From positions 103,266 through 167,265 of the forward strand of contig DXFH01000002.1 in NCBI GenBank assembly GCA_019114515.1: 64,000 nt of DNA, given 5' to 3'. How positions within the stretch are numbered: position 1 is the first letter of the stretch; every line of letters begins with the position of its first letter. Source of the stretch: Candidatus Limosilactobacillus merdigallinarum (GTDB taxonomy: Bacteria; Bacillota; Bacilli; Lactobacillales; Lactobacillaceae). The translations under genes were made by a program, and so were the position numbers. Under the pieces are notes generated by a model. It did not search any database. It was not told where the DNA came from and was given only the letters and a program-made list of their open reading frames with translations. Shown here in pieces: positions 20,438 through 30,265 of this stretch.

Positions 20438-20510
20438 TATGTCTTAAACTGGTAATCTCTCTTAAAATCTTGCATAATAGAAGCAGATATAATTGAAAGG
20501 AGTTAGCAAC

Positions 20511-20687
20511 ATGAAACAATTTACAAAGGGTTTTGCCTTCGGGACGGTAGCAACATTAGGCGCTATTGCCAGTGGCATCCTTGCCTTTCATAAAACCGTC
20601 ATTCAGCCAATCGAAGATACTGAAGAAAAGTTTGATACCAACCGTCGGGCAGCCGTTCGCAAGGGTCGTTCTGCTCACCAAATGTAA
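20511..20687 (+). CDS. DUF3042 family small protein
   Basis: MKQFTKGFAFGTVATLGAIASGILAFHKTVIQPIEDTEEKFDTNRRAAVRKGRSAHQM, characteristic DUF3042 sequence; RBS AAAGGAG. Confidence 0.88.
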   Translation: MKQFTKGFAFGTVATLGAIASGILAFHKTVIQPIEDTEEKFDTNRRAAVRKGRSAHQM

Positions 20688-20741
20688 TTAATAATTGAAT
20701 TAACAATGGAGACCATGTTAAAAGTCTCCCTCATTATAACT

Positions 20742-20783
20742 AAAAATGGTTCCAGTATTCATAGATACTGGAACCATTTTTTA
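20742..20783. terminator. Bidirectional intrinsic terminator
   Basis: AAAAATGGTTCCAGTAT-tcatag-ATACTGGAACCATTTTTT. Confidence 0.92.
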
Positions 20784-20796
20784 TACCAACAAGAAA

Positions 20797-21216
20797 CTAA
20801 TCGTTGTACTTAGCCTTCTTCGTCTTGCCATTCCACTTAGCATAACCGCCCTTCAGAATGTAGACATGCTGGAAACCATGCTTGGACAAAACCCGTGCAC
20901 CTTGGATGCTTAAGGCTTCACCAGCATCATAAAGATAAACCGGCAGGTCCGGGCGAAGATCAGCATAGGTTTGCTGCAAGTAAGCCAGTGGCAACGACCG
21001 TGCACCTAAAATGTGACCCCGATTGAAGTCATCCTTATTGCGCAAATCTAATACCTGAGCTTTGTGCATGCCCTTTTGAAATTCATCCTGATCAAGCACT
21101 GTGGCGTAATGACTCCGGCGCCAGCGATTGAGTAACCAAGTGCCGGCCCACGCTATAATAATGACAATACATACAATATCAACGACAATTAATGTTGTGC
21201 TTGCTGCTAAAAACAA
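20797..21216 (-). CDS. Rhodanese-like domain protein with N-terminal membrane anchor
   Basis: VLDLRNKDDFNRGHILGARSLPLAYLQQ ... YLYDAGEALSIQGARVLSKHGFQHVYILKGGYAKW. Confidence 0.88.
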   Translation of the reverse strand: MFLAASTTLIVVDIVCIVIIIAWAGTWLLNRWRRSHYATVLDQDEFQKGMHKAQVLDLRNKDDFNRGHILGARSLPLAYLQQTYADLRPDLPVYLYDAGEALSIQGARVLSKHGFQHVYILKGGYAKWNGKTKKAKYND

Positions 21217-21241
21217 ATCAATTCCCTACTTTCATCTGCGA

Positions 21242-22216
21242 CTATTTATTATCTTCAAACTGCAATGCTAACGAAGCTGCACCGATAATCCCAGCGTCAT
21301 TGCCTAATTCGGCTAGCTTTAACTTAGTCGAGGTACGGACAGTTGGAAAGGCAAAACGTTCAAAGTTCTTTTGTACCCGTTCCAATAAGAAATCACCCGC
21401 AGCAGAAACACCGCCGCCGATAACTGCGAATTCTGGATTCAGCGTGTTGCTAATGTTAGCAATTGCTAAGCCTAAGTAGTAGCATACACGATCAACAACC
21501 CGGTTAGCAAGGTAGTCATCTTCTTTAGCCAGGTCAAAGACAATCTTAGAAGTAATTTCGTCACCATTATCGATCATTGCTTTCAGCCGCGAACTGCCTT
21601 CATATTCTTCAGCCAGGTCCTGAGCCAAGTGGACCACCCCAGTTGCTGAAGCGTATTGTTCCAGGCAGCCATGGTTGCCACAGGTACACTTGTAGCCATT
21701 TGGTTCAACGATAATGTGGCCGATTTCACCACCGGCGCCGTTGATCCCATGAATCAGCTTATGGTTGGCAATAATACCGCCACCAACACCGGTACCTAAA
21801 GTAATGAAGACGACATCATCACCGTCATTGCCGGCACCCTTCCAGCGTTCGCCTAAGCCAGCACAATTAGCATCGTTATCCAATGAGAATGACATGCCAG
21901 TGCCTTCTTCGATTTGCTTCTTTACTTCTTGCGTAGTCTTCCAGTTCAAGTTGTAAGCACCAATGACAGTTCCCTTTGCACGGTCAACTGTCCCAGGAGT
22001 TCCCATCCCAATGCCCACAAACTGACTGCGATTCATTTTATACAAATCTAAGTGGTGGTTGATGGAGTGAACAATATCCGGCACAATGTGGGACCCCTCA
22101 TCTAACACATTTGTCCGAATTGACCACTTCTGCTGAATTTCACCTTGAATCGTTAAGATACCAAATTTAATGGTAGTACCACCAAGGTCAACCCCGATTA
22201 ACTTTCGATTGTCCAT
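21242..22216 (-). CDS. glcK: ROK family glucokinase
   Basis: LIGVDLGGTTIKFGIL, GTGVGGGIIAN, CTCGNHGCLEQYAS zinc motif. Confidence 0.94.
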   Translation of the reverse strand: MDNRKLIGVDLGGTTIKFGILTIQGEIQQKWSIRTNVLDEGSHIVPDIVHSINHHLDLYKMNRSQFVGIGMGTPGTVDRAKGTVIGAYNLNWKTTQEVKKQIEEGTGMSFSLDNDANCAGLGERWKGAGNDGDDVVFITLGTGVGGGIIANHKLIHGINGAGGEIGHIIVEPNGYKCTCGNHGCLEQYASATGVVHLAQDLAEEYEGSSRLKAMIDNGDEITSKIVFDLAKEDDYLANRVVDRVCYYLGLAIANISNTLNPEFAVIGGGVSAAGDFLLERVQKNFERFAFPTVRTSTKLKLAELGNDAGIIGAASLALQFEDNK

Positions 22217-22466
22217 TCTGTTTTCCTCCTAGGTTGAAGATATCGTGATGTGTTTCCTCATAATGGTGATCCCTTTTCAACACCATTTTGGCCTGTAAAA
22301 ATAACTTTTTGCTAATTACATGAGCTCGGTACAGATTATCAATCTCTAAAGACATCACTTCAATATCCCAAATACGCTTGCCGACATGGACATACACATC
22401 GAACCGCTTCAATAGCTGCTGAACATCATAAAGCGTGCGCAAGTGTTCAATTGGTTTGAGTCTCAT
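22188..22466 (-). CDS. yqgQ: YqgQ family protein
   Basis: LRTLYDVQQLLKRFDVYVHVGKRIWDIEVMSLEIDNLY; position before glcK. Confidence 0.85.
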   Translation of the reverse strand: MRLKPIEHLRTLYDVQQLLKRFDVYVHVGKRIWDIEVMSLEIDNLYRAHVISKKLFLQAKMVLKRDHHYEETHHDIFNLGGKQNGQSKVNRG

Positions 22467-23137
22467 AATAATCCCCTCCAAACGAGCATCCACACCAACA
22501 ACACTAATATAGTGCCACTCAGTAAGCGCTTTAGCAACCCAATTTGTCCTAATTTTGGTGCACCAACTATTGCCGTCATGAAAAAGCCCGCTACTAAACC
22601 GCCGACGTGACCAGCCATATCAATTCCCGGCATTAAATCGGCTACCAGGTTAAAAATCACCAAGATCAAGAATTGACGCGCTAACTGGTGAATTAAAGGA
22701 TTATCATGAAATTCGGTTCCTAAGAAAATAAAGGCGCCAAACAAGCCAAAAATCCCCGTACTGGCACCAGCTGATACGCTGTTAGCAGCCACTACCGCAC
22801 TTAAAAGATTGCCACCAACGATGCTTGTCAAATAAACCGCCAGCATCCGCATTGACCCAAGAATATTCTCGAGATACAGTCCCAAAAAATACAGGGTTAA
22901 CATGTTGATAATTAAGTGTTCAATTCCAATATGGAGAAAGCCGGCTGAAAGAATCCGCCACCACTGTCCTGCAATGATTAATGGCGTATATTTAGCACCG
23001 TAAGTAACTAAAGTCGCCGTGTTGGTCGACCCACCATTAACCGTTATCCATAAAAATACCAGCACATTGATGATAATCAAGCTAACCGTCACCGGGGCAG
23101 TTTTAAAGATCCGCGTATTCATCTTATTCACCAACAT
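22463..23137 (-). CDS. Rhomboid family intramembrane serine protease
   Basis: HIGIEHLIINMLTLYFLG, SAGASTGIFGLFGA, GHVGGLVAGF. Confidence 0.92.
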   Translation of the reverse strand: MLVNKMNTRIFKTAPVTVSLIIINVLVFLWITVNGGSTNTATLVTYGAKYTPLIIAGQWWRILSAGFLHIGIEHLIINMLTLYFLGLYLENILGSMRMLAVYLTSIVGGNLLSAVVAANSVSAGASTGIFGLFGAFIFLGTEFHDNPLIHQLARQFLILVIFNLVADLMPGIDMAGHVGGLVAGFFMTAIVGAPKLGQIGLLKRLLSGTILVLLVWMLVWRGLL

Positions 23138-23684
23138 CTAAGGTCGTAATGATCCGATCCACTGGAATATCAAATGATTCCGGTTGCCATTCGTCATCAC
23201 TGGCCAGTTGTGTTGATAATGCCAAAGAGCACTTGAATCCCGGATATTTTGCCAGGTAACGGTCATAATAGCCGCCACCAAAGCCCAGGCGCTGACCATT
23301 CTCTTTAAAAGCCACGCCAGGAACAACCATTAAGTCAATCTCATCTGGACCAACGACAGTACCATTCTCTGGCTCTAACAAACCAAATACCGTTTCCTTA
23401 AATTTTGTTTCTTCATTCAGTTCAACGAATTCCATTTGCCGCTTTGGCAGAGTGCGTGGTACCACTACCCGTTTGCCCTTATGGCGAGCATGCATGATGA
23501 TCGGACCAGTATCAACCTCAAAGGACTGACTCATTGTCAAAGCAACCGTGTTTGCGACCACCCATTCCTGCTGATCATACAAACGAGCAGCTAGTTTTTC
23601 CTGTTCCTTAACTTTGCTAGCAATGTCGAGCTGTCGCATTCGTGCAATGTAAGCCCGTCTAAGTTCTTGCTTGCTATATGTCAT
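23124..23684 (-). CDS. 5-formyltetrahydrofolate cyclo-ligase
   Basis: YSKQELRRAYIARM ... DLMVVPGVAFKENGQRLGFGGGYYDRYLAKY. Confidence 0.94.
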   Translation of the reverse strand: MTYSKQELRRAYIARMRQLDIASKVKEQEKLAARLYDQQEWVVANTVALTMSQSFEVDTGPIIMHARHKGKRVVVPRTLPKRQMEFVELNEETKFKETVFGLLEPENGTVVGPDEIDLMVVPGVAFKENGQRLGFGGGYYDRYLAKYPGFKCSLALSTQLASDDEWQPESFDIPVDRIITTLDVGE

Positions 23685-23706
23685 TTGCACCCCTCCTCTT
23701 TCGATA

Positions 23707-23748
23707 AAGAAAAAGACCCTTCTAATGAAAATGACTTTCATCAAAGGA
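23707..23748 (-). terminator. Terminator downstream of rpmG
   Basis: minus strand AGATCCTTtgatgaaagtcattttcattaGAAGGGTCTTTTTC. Confidence 0.6.
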
Positions 23749-23762
23749 TCTCTTCGGTCAAA

Positions 23763-23912
23763 TTACTTCGTTTCACGATGAAGCGTCACTTTACGTTCCC
23801 GTGGGCAGTATTTGTTCAATTCCAAGCGGTCGGGATTGTGACGACGGTTCTTACTGGTTAAGTAAGTCCGTTCGTGGCATGAAGTGCATTCTAAGGTAAT
23901 ATTTACACGCAT
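23763..23912 (-). CDS. rpmG: 50S ribosomal protein L33
   Basis: Reverse reading [49 protein letters not shown] (49 aa). Confidence 0.95.
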   Translation of the reverse strand: MRVNITLECTSCHERTYLTSKNRRHNPDRLELNKYCPRERKVTLHRETK

Positions 23913-24046
23913 CTTATTGTGCCTCCAAACTATTTATATTTAACGAGAATACGTTATACGTAACCCTAACTCGTATAACTATATCATTAATTGGTCGCTT
24001 TGACCAGTCATTTAGCAAAGTTTGTTAAGTATAAAGCCTTGACAAG

Positions 24047-26095
24047 CTATTTCAGATCCTTGTCGCTTTGCACGTCTTTCCAGTAAGCAGAGAAGATGGC
24101 CTTCGCCATATTTAGGTTACTTTCACCACCAGAAGCGTTGGGCACTGCAAGGGCAACTACCACCTGTGGCTTATCAGATGGTGCATAACCAGCAAAAGAC
24201 AAAGTTTCGGTACTTTGCTTCTTATAAAAGGTTTCAGCAGTACCAGTCTTAGCAGAAATTGATGGCTTTTCCCCAGACAAGGTCCGTGCGGTAGTGTAAG
24301 GGTTGCTCCCATGAGTAACCAGGTACAAGCCCCGCTTGACTAAGTCAAAGTAGGATTTTGGTGCTGGTATGACTTGTTGAACCTCCGGATGAGCAGTGTA
24401 TTCAATTTTGCCTAAATCACCATTTGACTTCGTTCCCCGAATTTCCTTGACAATGTAAGGCTTCATCCGGTAACCGCCGTTAGCGATTGTCGACATGTAC
24501 TGTGCCAGCTGCAAAGTCGTGTAACCATCATAGTTACCATAAGACAGGTCTAGTGCAGAACCAATGTGCTTTTGACTAGAAGGGCCATTATAGCCAGCCG
24601 TTTCACCAGGCAAGTCAATCCCTGTCTTTTGTCCTAGGCCAAACATGTTGAAGTAGTAACGTTCCTTTTGGAAAATACTTGGCTTCAGGTCTAGTTGTGC
24701 CCCACTGTGGTATTTCATACCTCCTTCTCTCATGGCAATCTGCATCATGTAAGAGTTAGAAGAAACTTCCAGTGCTTCAGGAGCACTCAGCGACATGCTA
24801 GCACTTCCTGACTTATTGAACCAGGATGACTTAACGGAAGTTCCTGCAACCTTGATTGGCTGGTCCGTTAAGGTGTTATTTTCTGGCGTAATCACACCTG
24901 ACATCAAGCCACCCATGATAGTAGCTGGCTTAACAACTGAACCCATAGTGATTGGGTGGTTGATGGAACCAATCTGATCAACTTCAGACTTACCAGTATC
25001 AGGGTTGCGGTCCATTCCTGCCATTGCGTAAATGGCACCCGTGTATGGATTCATAACTACTGCATATGCACCAGTACAATTCCCACCAGGCATGTTATCT
25101 TGAATTGCCTTTTGGACATCCGCCTGGAACTTTGCGTTAACCGTTAGAACCAGGTTATCTCCCTTTTTACCAGCATACTTAGTAACAGACTTTGTCACGT
25201 TGTTACCAGTGGTGGTAACCTGCGTCTGCGATTTTGAGCCTGCCAGCGTTGCTTGGTACTGTTTTTCTAAGTAACTCTGACCAACACTATCGTTGCGTGA
25301 ATAGCCTTGTGCTAGTAATGTATTAACTTCATCACTTGGCAAACCAGTAGTCGAAACTGTCCCGGCTAAGGTTTTAACATCCTTACCTGCTGGATAGTTA
25401 CGCGACCATGCCGTACCGATCTTAACCCCTGGCATCTGACCCAGGTGTTCACCAACCGCCGCTAACTCCTTAGTCGTAACGTGATTTTGCTTGATGTAGG
25501 TCGTTGATAATGAATAAGCACCACTCATCGTGGCATAGATCATTGCCCGATTCTTCTGTGCATGAGTCAGTTTAAAGTAATGCGGGTGCTTGTCTAAGTA
25601 CTTAACGGCATCATCATACTGCGCAGTACTGCCACTTTTATGTACCTTTTTCATGATCGCTTGCAGGTTACTCTTTTTGGCTAAGTAGTAATCTTCCTGA
25701 TTACGTTTAGTCAGTTTTTTTGTTGGTACACTGATATAGCCGCCTAAACGGTTCGCAATCTTGTACATATCTTCACTAGAAACATTTTGACCCTTGGTAT
25801 AGGTAATCGCCTGTTTAGCCTGGTTACCAACCATGACCTTGCCTGTCGAATCGTAAATCATCCCCCGCTGAACATTGTTAGTTTGAATCGTGGTATCAGA
25901 CCGCTTGACTTCAGCTTTATAAGCCGAGCCATTCATTACCTGTAAGTAGAACAAACGAATTGCCAGTGTCAATAACAGGATAGCGACGATCCATAACAGA
26001 AAGTTCAACCGGAAAGGAATTACCGATTGGGGATTTTTGTTTTTATTTCTTGATCGAAAGGTAAAAAAGCCTTTGAAACGATTAAAAAAATTCAC
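24047..26095 (-). CDS. pbp2b: Penicillin-binding protein 2 class B transpeptidase
   Basis: N-terminal TM, RGMIYDSTGKVM, SSNSYM (SxN), SAKTGTAET (KTG) motifs. Confidence 0.93.
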   Translation of the reverse strand: MNFFNRFKGFFTFRSRNKNKNPQSVIPFRLNFLLWIVAILLLTLAIRLFYLQVMNGSAYKAEVKRSDTTIQTNNVQRGMIYDSTGKVMVGNQAKQAITYTKGQNVSSEDMYKIANRLGGYISVPTKKLTKRNQEDYYLAKKSNLQAIMKKVHKSGSTAQYDDAVKYLDKHPHYFKLTHAQKNRAMIYATMSGAYSLSTTYIKQNHVTTKELAAVGEHLGQMPGVKIGTAWSRNYPAGKDVKTLAGTVSTTGLPSDEVNTLLAQGYSRNDSVGQSYLEKQYQATLAGSKSQTQVTTTGNNVTKSVTKYAGKKGDNLVLTVNAKFQADVQKAIQDNMPGGNCTGAYAVVMNPYTGAIYAMAGMDRNPDTGKSEVDQIGSINHPITMGSVVKPATIMGGLMSGVITPENNTLTDQPIKVAGTSVKSSWFNKSGSASMSLSAPEALEVSSNSYMMQIAMREGGMKYHSGAQLDLKPSIFQKERYYFNMFGLGQKTGIDLPGETAGYNGPSSQKHIGSALDLSYGNYDGYTTLQLAQYMSTIANGGYRMKPYIVKEIRGTKSNGDLGKIEYTAHPEVQQVIPAPKSYFDLVKRGLYLVTHGSNPYTTARTLSGEKPSISAKTGTAETFYKKQSTETLSFAGYAPSDKPQVVVALAVPNASGGESNLNMAKAIFSAYWKDVQSDKDLK

Positions 26096-26279
26096 AACAA
26101 TTGCTCCTTAGTAGAATGCTACTATTTTAACAAATCAGTATCTAATATGATAATGATTTGACGTGTTCAATCATACTATCATTTTCTTATCTTAAACTAC
26201 TTTTAACGCTGATTTAAATAAAAATAAAGGCTTGCGTTATATAATAGGCAGCAGTATTCGTCGAAGGGAAAGATCTTTT

Positions 26280-28892
26280 ATGTTGAAACGACTCCGTAAT
26301 CATCCGCCATTCCTACTATTTGCCTTTCTGATGCCGATTTTAATCATGGGCGTTTACTTCGCATATCGAGGAATGGCACCATTTGGATCCAGCAGTATCT
26401 TAACCGTCGACCTTGGTCAGCAATATGTCGATTTCTTTGCCTATTTCCGGCATTCGCTGCTACATCACCCCAGCAGCTTCCTCTATTCATTCTCTAAAGG
26501 ACTTGGGGGTGAAATGCTAGGCACGAATGCCTACTATTTATTTAGCCCCCTAAACCTGTTATTATTGCCATTTACCGGCAAGAGTCTTTCGGCCGGAATT
26601 CTAATCTTGTTGCTAGTGAAATACGGACTGGCATCGTTGAGTTTTGCCTGGCTGCTGCAGCGAGAAAAGCTACAAAACGGTAGTCGGTTAGTTGCTTTTG
26701 GCACTGCTTATGCTTTGATGGGGTGGATGATTGCCAACCAGTTGAACCTTCTTTGGCTAGACGCCCTCTTTTTGCTACCCGTAGTCATTGCGGGTGTCCT
26801 GCAAATTACCCGTCAAAAAGGGGCGCGGTTATTTATTATCGCCATGGCCTGTACCATGATGGATAACTATTACATGGCATGGATGATTGCCCTGTTTGCC
26901 CTCTTATTCTTTATTTGGCAACTCAGCCGCAATGATAATCCCTTCAAACAAAAATTAATCTTGGGCGGTCACGTTGTTATTGATGGGGGCGTTTCGGCCT
27001 TACTAGCATCCTGGATGCTACTACCTAGTATTTACGCCTTAATGCAAAGTAAGGGCAACTATACAGAGACTCAACTGAAATGGCATTTTGAATATCCACC
27101 GTTCAAAATCCTGGCCAAATTAGTTCCGGGATCATTTGATTTTTCCCAAATGCCGTCCGGGCAACCGAATATTTACGTCGGTGCGCTTTGCCTAATCGGC
27201 GCCTGCCTTTATTTCTTCTATTACCATGACCGCTGGCAGGCAAAATTGAGTGCTGGCTTAATCAGTGTATTCATGTTAGTCTCCTTTTGCTGGCCACCAC
27301 TTGATCTATTATGGCACCTTGGTCAATATCCCGTTTGGTACCCCTCACGCTTTTCTTTTGTCTGGTGTTTCTGGATCATTTGGCTGGCGGCGACAACATT
27401 GCAGCCGGAGTTTCAGCTTAAAAAGCGTGAATCCCTAATTGCAGCCGTGTCAATTGCTATTTTCACGGTCATTTTATTATTTGCCCAAAAACAGGTTTCT
27501 TACATCGAGCCGGCAGAAATTTTTATTGAAACAGGTTTCCTACTGATCGGTATCTGCTTATTAATGTTTAATTACCAGCAGTCGCCAGTCCTAATCAACA
27601 GTCTCTTCTGCCTGCTGATTGTCGTTGACGTGGCCACAAATGCCTTTGTTTCACTCAATCAAATATCCTATGTTTCTCAGGCTGAATTCGGTAATTATAC
27701 CACTGCACTCAATAGCGGCATTAACAAAATCAAGCACAAGGGGACCGGTTTTTACCGGGTTGGCAAAAACTTTATGCGGACTAAAGATGATCCCTTCCAG
27801 TCTGATTTTTACGGTGGTGACCATTTTGGCTCCACTATGGAACCCAATATCAGCCACTTTATGGGAGCCATTGGCAATCCAGAAGGCGATGGGTACATTA
27901 CATATACGAACGGTACGAAAGTCACTGACACGCTGCTTGGTTTTCGCTATTACATGGCCGCCCGCAACAATGGCTATTCAGGTGGCAATGCTGTCTTACC
28001 ATTAACCTCTACTAGACCTGACTGGAAGCATGCGGCAACCGTTGGACAGACAAAGCTAATCACGGTTAAAGAAAATAAAGACGTTTTACCATTAGCCTTT
28101 GGTGCTAGCCGGGATATCGTTAATTTCCGTTCCTTAACCCTAGATCCCCTGGCCTATCAATCCCAGATTTTTCAAACATTAGCTGGTCGTGGCAATCAGC
28201 CATCATTCTTCCAAGTCCAGAATTTCGACCACGTTGACTTCAATAACGTTAATTCTGCGCAACAAATCACGGGCACCACTTTCCGTCGTAAAAAGAGCGG
28301 TAAAGCAGCGAGCGTTGTTCTCCATTTCCGCCCAACGACAAATAATTCGTATTACTTAACGCTTGGTCCTTCAGTTAAAGATGTCGCGAATATTTCGATC
28401 AATGACCACCCGCTTCACCAATACTCAACCTATAGGGACACGATTGTGATTAACGCTGCTTCTCATGTTAAAAACCAGGATGTCGCCATCCGTTTGGACC
28501 TGAAGAAACAGACCATGTGGTTACAAAACGTTAGTCTGTACCGTCTCAACCAAAAAAGCTTCGTTAAGTGCCGGCGAATTTTACAAAGTTCACCAATTCA
28601 TATCACTAAATTACACGAAAACCGCCTGTCCGGCTGGGTCAATATGAAAGATAATCAGGTCTTAATGACTACCATCCCATATGACGCTGGCTGGCACGTT
28701 AAGGTTGATGGGCACCCCGTTGCCACTGAAAAGGTATTGAACACCTTCTTAGCAGTACCAATGACGAAGGGCAAGCACCAAGTCAGCCTGACTTTCTGGC
28801 CGCCGTTCTTAAACCTTGGCTTAGGCATTACCATCATTACAGCTGTAGGTCTAGTTATCCTCGACAAGAAGCATTTGCTCAATAAACTATAG
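26280..28892 (+). CDS. YfhO family multi-pass membrane protein
   Basis: FGSSSILTVDLGQQYVDFFAYFRHSLLHHPSSFLYSFSKGLGGEMLGTNAYYLFSPLNLLLLPF typical YfhO N-terminus; many TM segments. Confidence 0.92.
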   Translation: MLKRLRNHPPFLLFAFLMPILIMGVYFAYRGMAPFGSSSILTVDLGQQYVDFFAYFRHSLLHHPSSFLYSFSKGLGGEMLGTNAYYLFSPLNLLLLPFTGKSLSAGILILLLVKYGLASLSFAWLLQREKLQNGSRLVAFGTAYALMGWMIANQLNLLWLDALFLLPVVIAGVLQITRQKGARLFIIAMACTMMDNYYMAWMIALFALLFFIWQLSRNDNPFKQKLILGGHVVIDGGVSALLASWMLLPSIYALMQSKGNYTETQLKWHFEYPPFKILAKLVPGSFDFSQMPSGQPNIYVGALCLIGACLYFFYYHDRWQAKLSAGLISVFMLVSFCWPPLDLLWHLGQYPVWYPSRFSFVWCFWIIWLAATTLQPEFQLKKRESLIAAVSIAIFTVILLFAQKQVSYIEPAEIFIETGFLLIGICLLMFNYQQSPVLINSLFCLLIVVDVATNAFVSLNQISYVSQAEFGNYTTALNSGINKIKHKGTGFYRVGKNFMRTKDDPFQSDFYGGDHFGSTMEPNISHFMGAIGNPEGDGYITYTNGTKVTDTLLGFRYYMAARNNGYSGGNAVLPLTSTRPDWKHAATVGQTKLITVKENKDVLPLAFGASRDIVNFRSLTLDPLAYQSQIFQTLAGRGNQPSFFQVQNFDHVDFNNVNSAQQITGTTFRRKKSGKAASVVLHFRPTTNNSYYLTLGPSVKDVANISINDHPLHQYSTYRDTIVINAASHVKNQDVAIRLDLKKQTMWLQNVSLYRLNQKSFVKCRRILQSSPIHITKLHENRLSGWVNMKDNQVLMTTIPYDAGWHVKVDGHPVATEKVLNTFLAVPMTKGKHQVSLTFWPPFLNLGLGITIITAVGLVILDKKHLLNKL

Positions 28893-28934
28893 TTTAAAAC
28901 CGCTTCGTCGGCTATTCGGCCGCCAATTAGGCAA

Positions 28935-28978
28935 TCAAAAAAGTCTTTCCACATTGAAATGCGGAAAGACTTTTTTGA
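28935..28978. terminator. Bidirectional intrinsic terminator between yfhO-like gene and greA
   Basis: ATCAAAAAAGTCTTTCC-acattgaaatgc-GGAAAGACTTTTTTGAT. Confidence 0.92.
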
Positions 28979-28990
28979 TGCTGAGATCAA

Positions 28991-29467
28991 TTACTCAACC
29001 TTCAAGATTTGAACATGCATGGTGCCGCTTGGAATATCAATGTCAACTTTTTCGCCAACCTTGTGTCCCAAAAGGCCCTTAGCCATTGGTGATTCGTTAG
29101 AAATCTTGCCGTTCATTGGGTCTGATTCTGATTCACCAACGATAGTGTAGGTTTCAGGTTCTTCATCTGGCAGTTCCTTAAAGGTAATGCTGCGGCCCAT
29201 TGATACTTCATCAGCTGCCACATCATCATTATCGATGATCACTGCGTACTGCAGCATGTTTTCAATCTGACTAATCCGCCCTTCAACAAATGCTTGTTCA
29301 TCCTTAGCAGATTCGTATTCAGAGTTTTCGGACAAGTCACCATAGCTGCGCGCGATCTTAATTCGATTAATAACTTCGGGACGCCGGTGCATCCGCAAAT
29401 CTTCCAGTTCCTTTTGCAGCTTTTCCTTACCGTCCGCGGTCATCGGATAAGTTTTTTCATCAGCCAT
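28991..29467 (-). CDS. greA: Transcription elongation factor GreA
   Basis: [18 protein letters not shown] ... [27 protein letters not shown]. Confidence 0.96.
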   Translation of the reverse strand: MADEKTYPMTADGKEKLQKELEDLRMHRRPEVINRIKIARSYGDLSENSEYESAKDEQAFVEGRISQIENMLQYAVIIDNDDVAADEVSMGRSITFKELPDEEPETYTIVGESESDPMNGKISNESPMAKGLLGHKVGEKVDIDIPSGTMHVQILKVE

Positions 29468-29548
29468 ACTTTTTGTTACCTCTTTTTCCTTTTTTCATAA
29501 ATGCAACACTATCATCTCAACGTTCACATTGCAACCGTTCTTGGCAAA

Positions 29549-30193
29549 TTAAGACAAGTGGTGTCCCCGTGCATTTAAGACATCCTTGACCTTCGTTGCC
29601 AGTAGGTCAATTGCTACGTGGTTTTGCCCACCTTCAGGAACAATGATGTCAGCATAACGCTTGGTTGGTTCCACGAATTGGTGGTACATCGGCTTAACCG
29701 TTGCCAAGTATTGATCAATTACGGAGTCCAGTGTCCGTCCCCGTTCTTCCATATCTCGCTTAATCCGCCGAATAATCCGGATATCTGAATCGGTATCAAC
29801 GAAGACCTTGATATCCATTAAATTACGCAAGCGCTCGTCATCTAAAATCAAAATCCCTTCCAGGATGATGATGTCTTGTGGTTCCACGTGAACCGTCTTA
29901 TCAGACCGCGTGTACTGCTTGTAATCATAGACCGGCATTTCAATTGCCTTGTCGTTACGCAAGTCAGCCAGCTGCTTAATCAGCAGGTCGGTATCAAAAG
30001 CCAACGGGTGGTCATAGTTAACCTGCTTACGCTGTGCCATCGTCATGTCAGACTGGTCATTGTAGTAAGTATCCTGGGTAATAATTTGGATCGATTCACC
30101 ATGCAGTTCGTCATAAATTGCATGGGCAACGGTTGTTTTTCCACTGCCGCTGCCGCCAGTAACTCCAATTACAATCGGTTTTTTGCCGTTCAT
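29549..30193 (-). CDS. udk: Uridine kinase
   Basis: [45 protein letters not shown]. Confidence 0.96.
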   Translation of the reverse strand: MNGKKPIVIGVTGGSGSGKTTVAHAIYDELHGESIQIITQDTYYNDQSDMTMAQRKQVNYDHPLAFDTDLLIKQLADLRNDKAIEMPVYDYKQYTRSDKTVHVEPQDIIILEGILILDDERLRNLMDIKVFVDTDSDIRIIRRIKRDMEERGRTLDSVIDQYLATVKPMYHQFVEPTKRYADIIVPEGGQNHVAIDLLATKVKDVLNARGHHLS

Positions 30194-30265
30194 TATTTTC
30201 TCTCCTGTTTTTCTCAATGTATGAACAAAGGAATTGGCAATGCCAATTCCTTAATTACGATTCAA

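Noticed and set aside
27619-28005. 128-aa ORF in an alternate frame
   Set aside because: Lies within the YfhO-family gene in another frame; shadow ORF.
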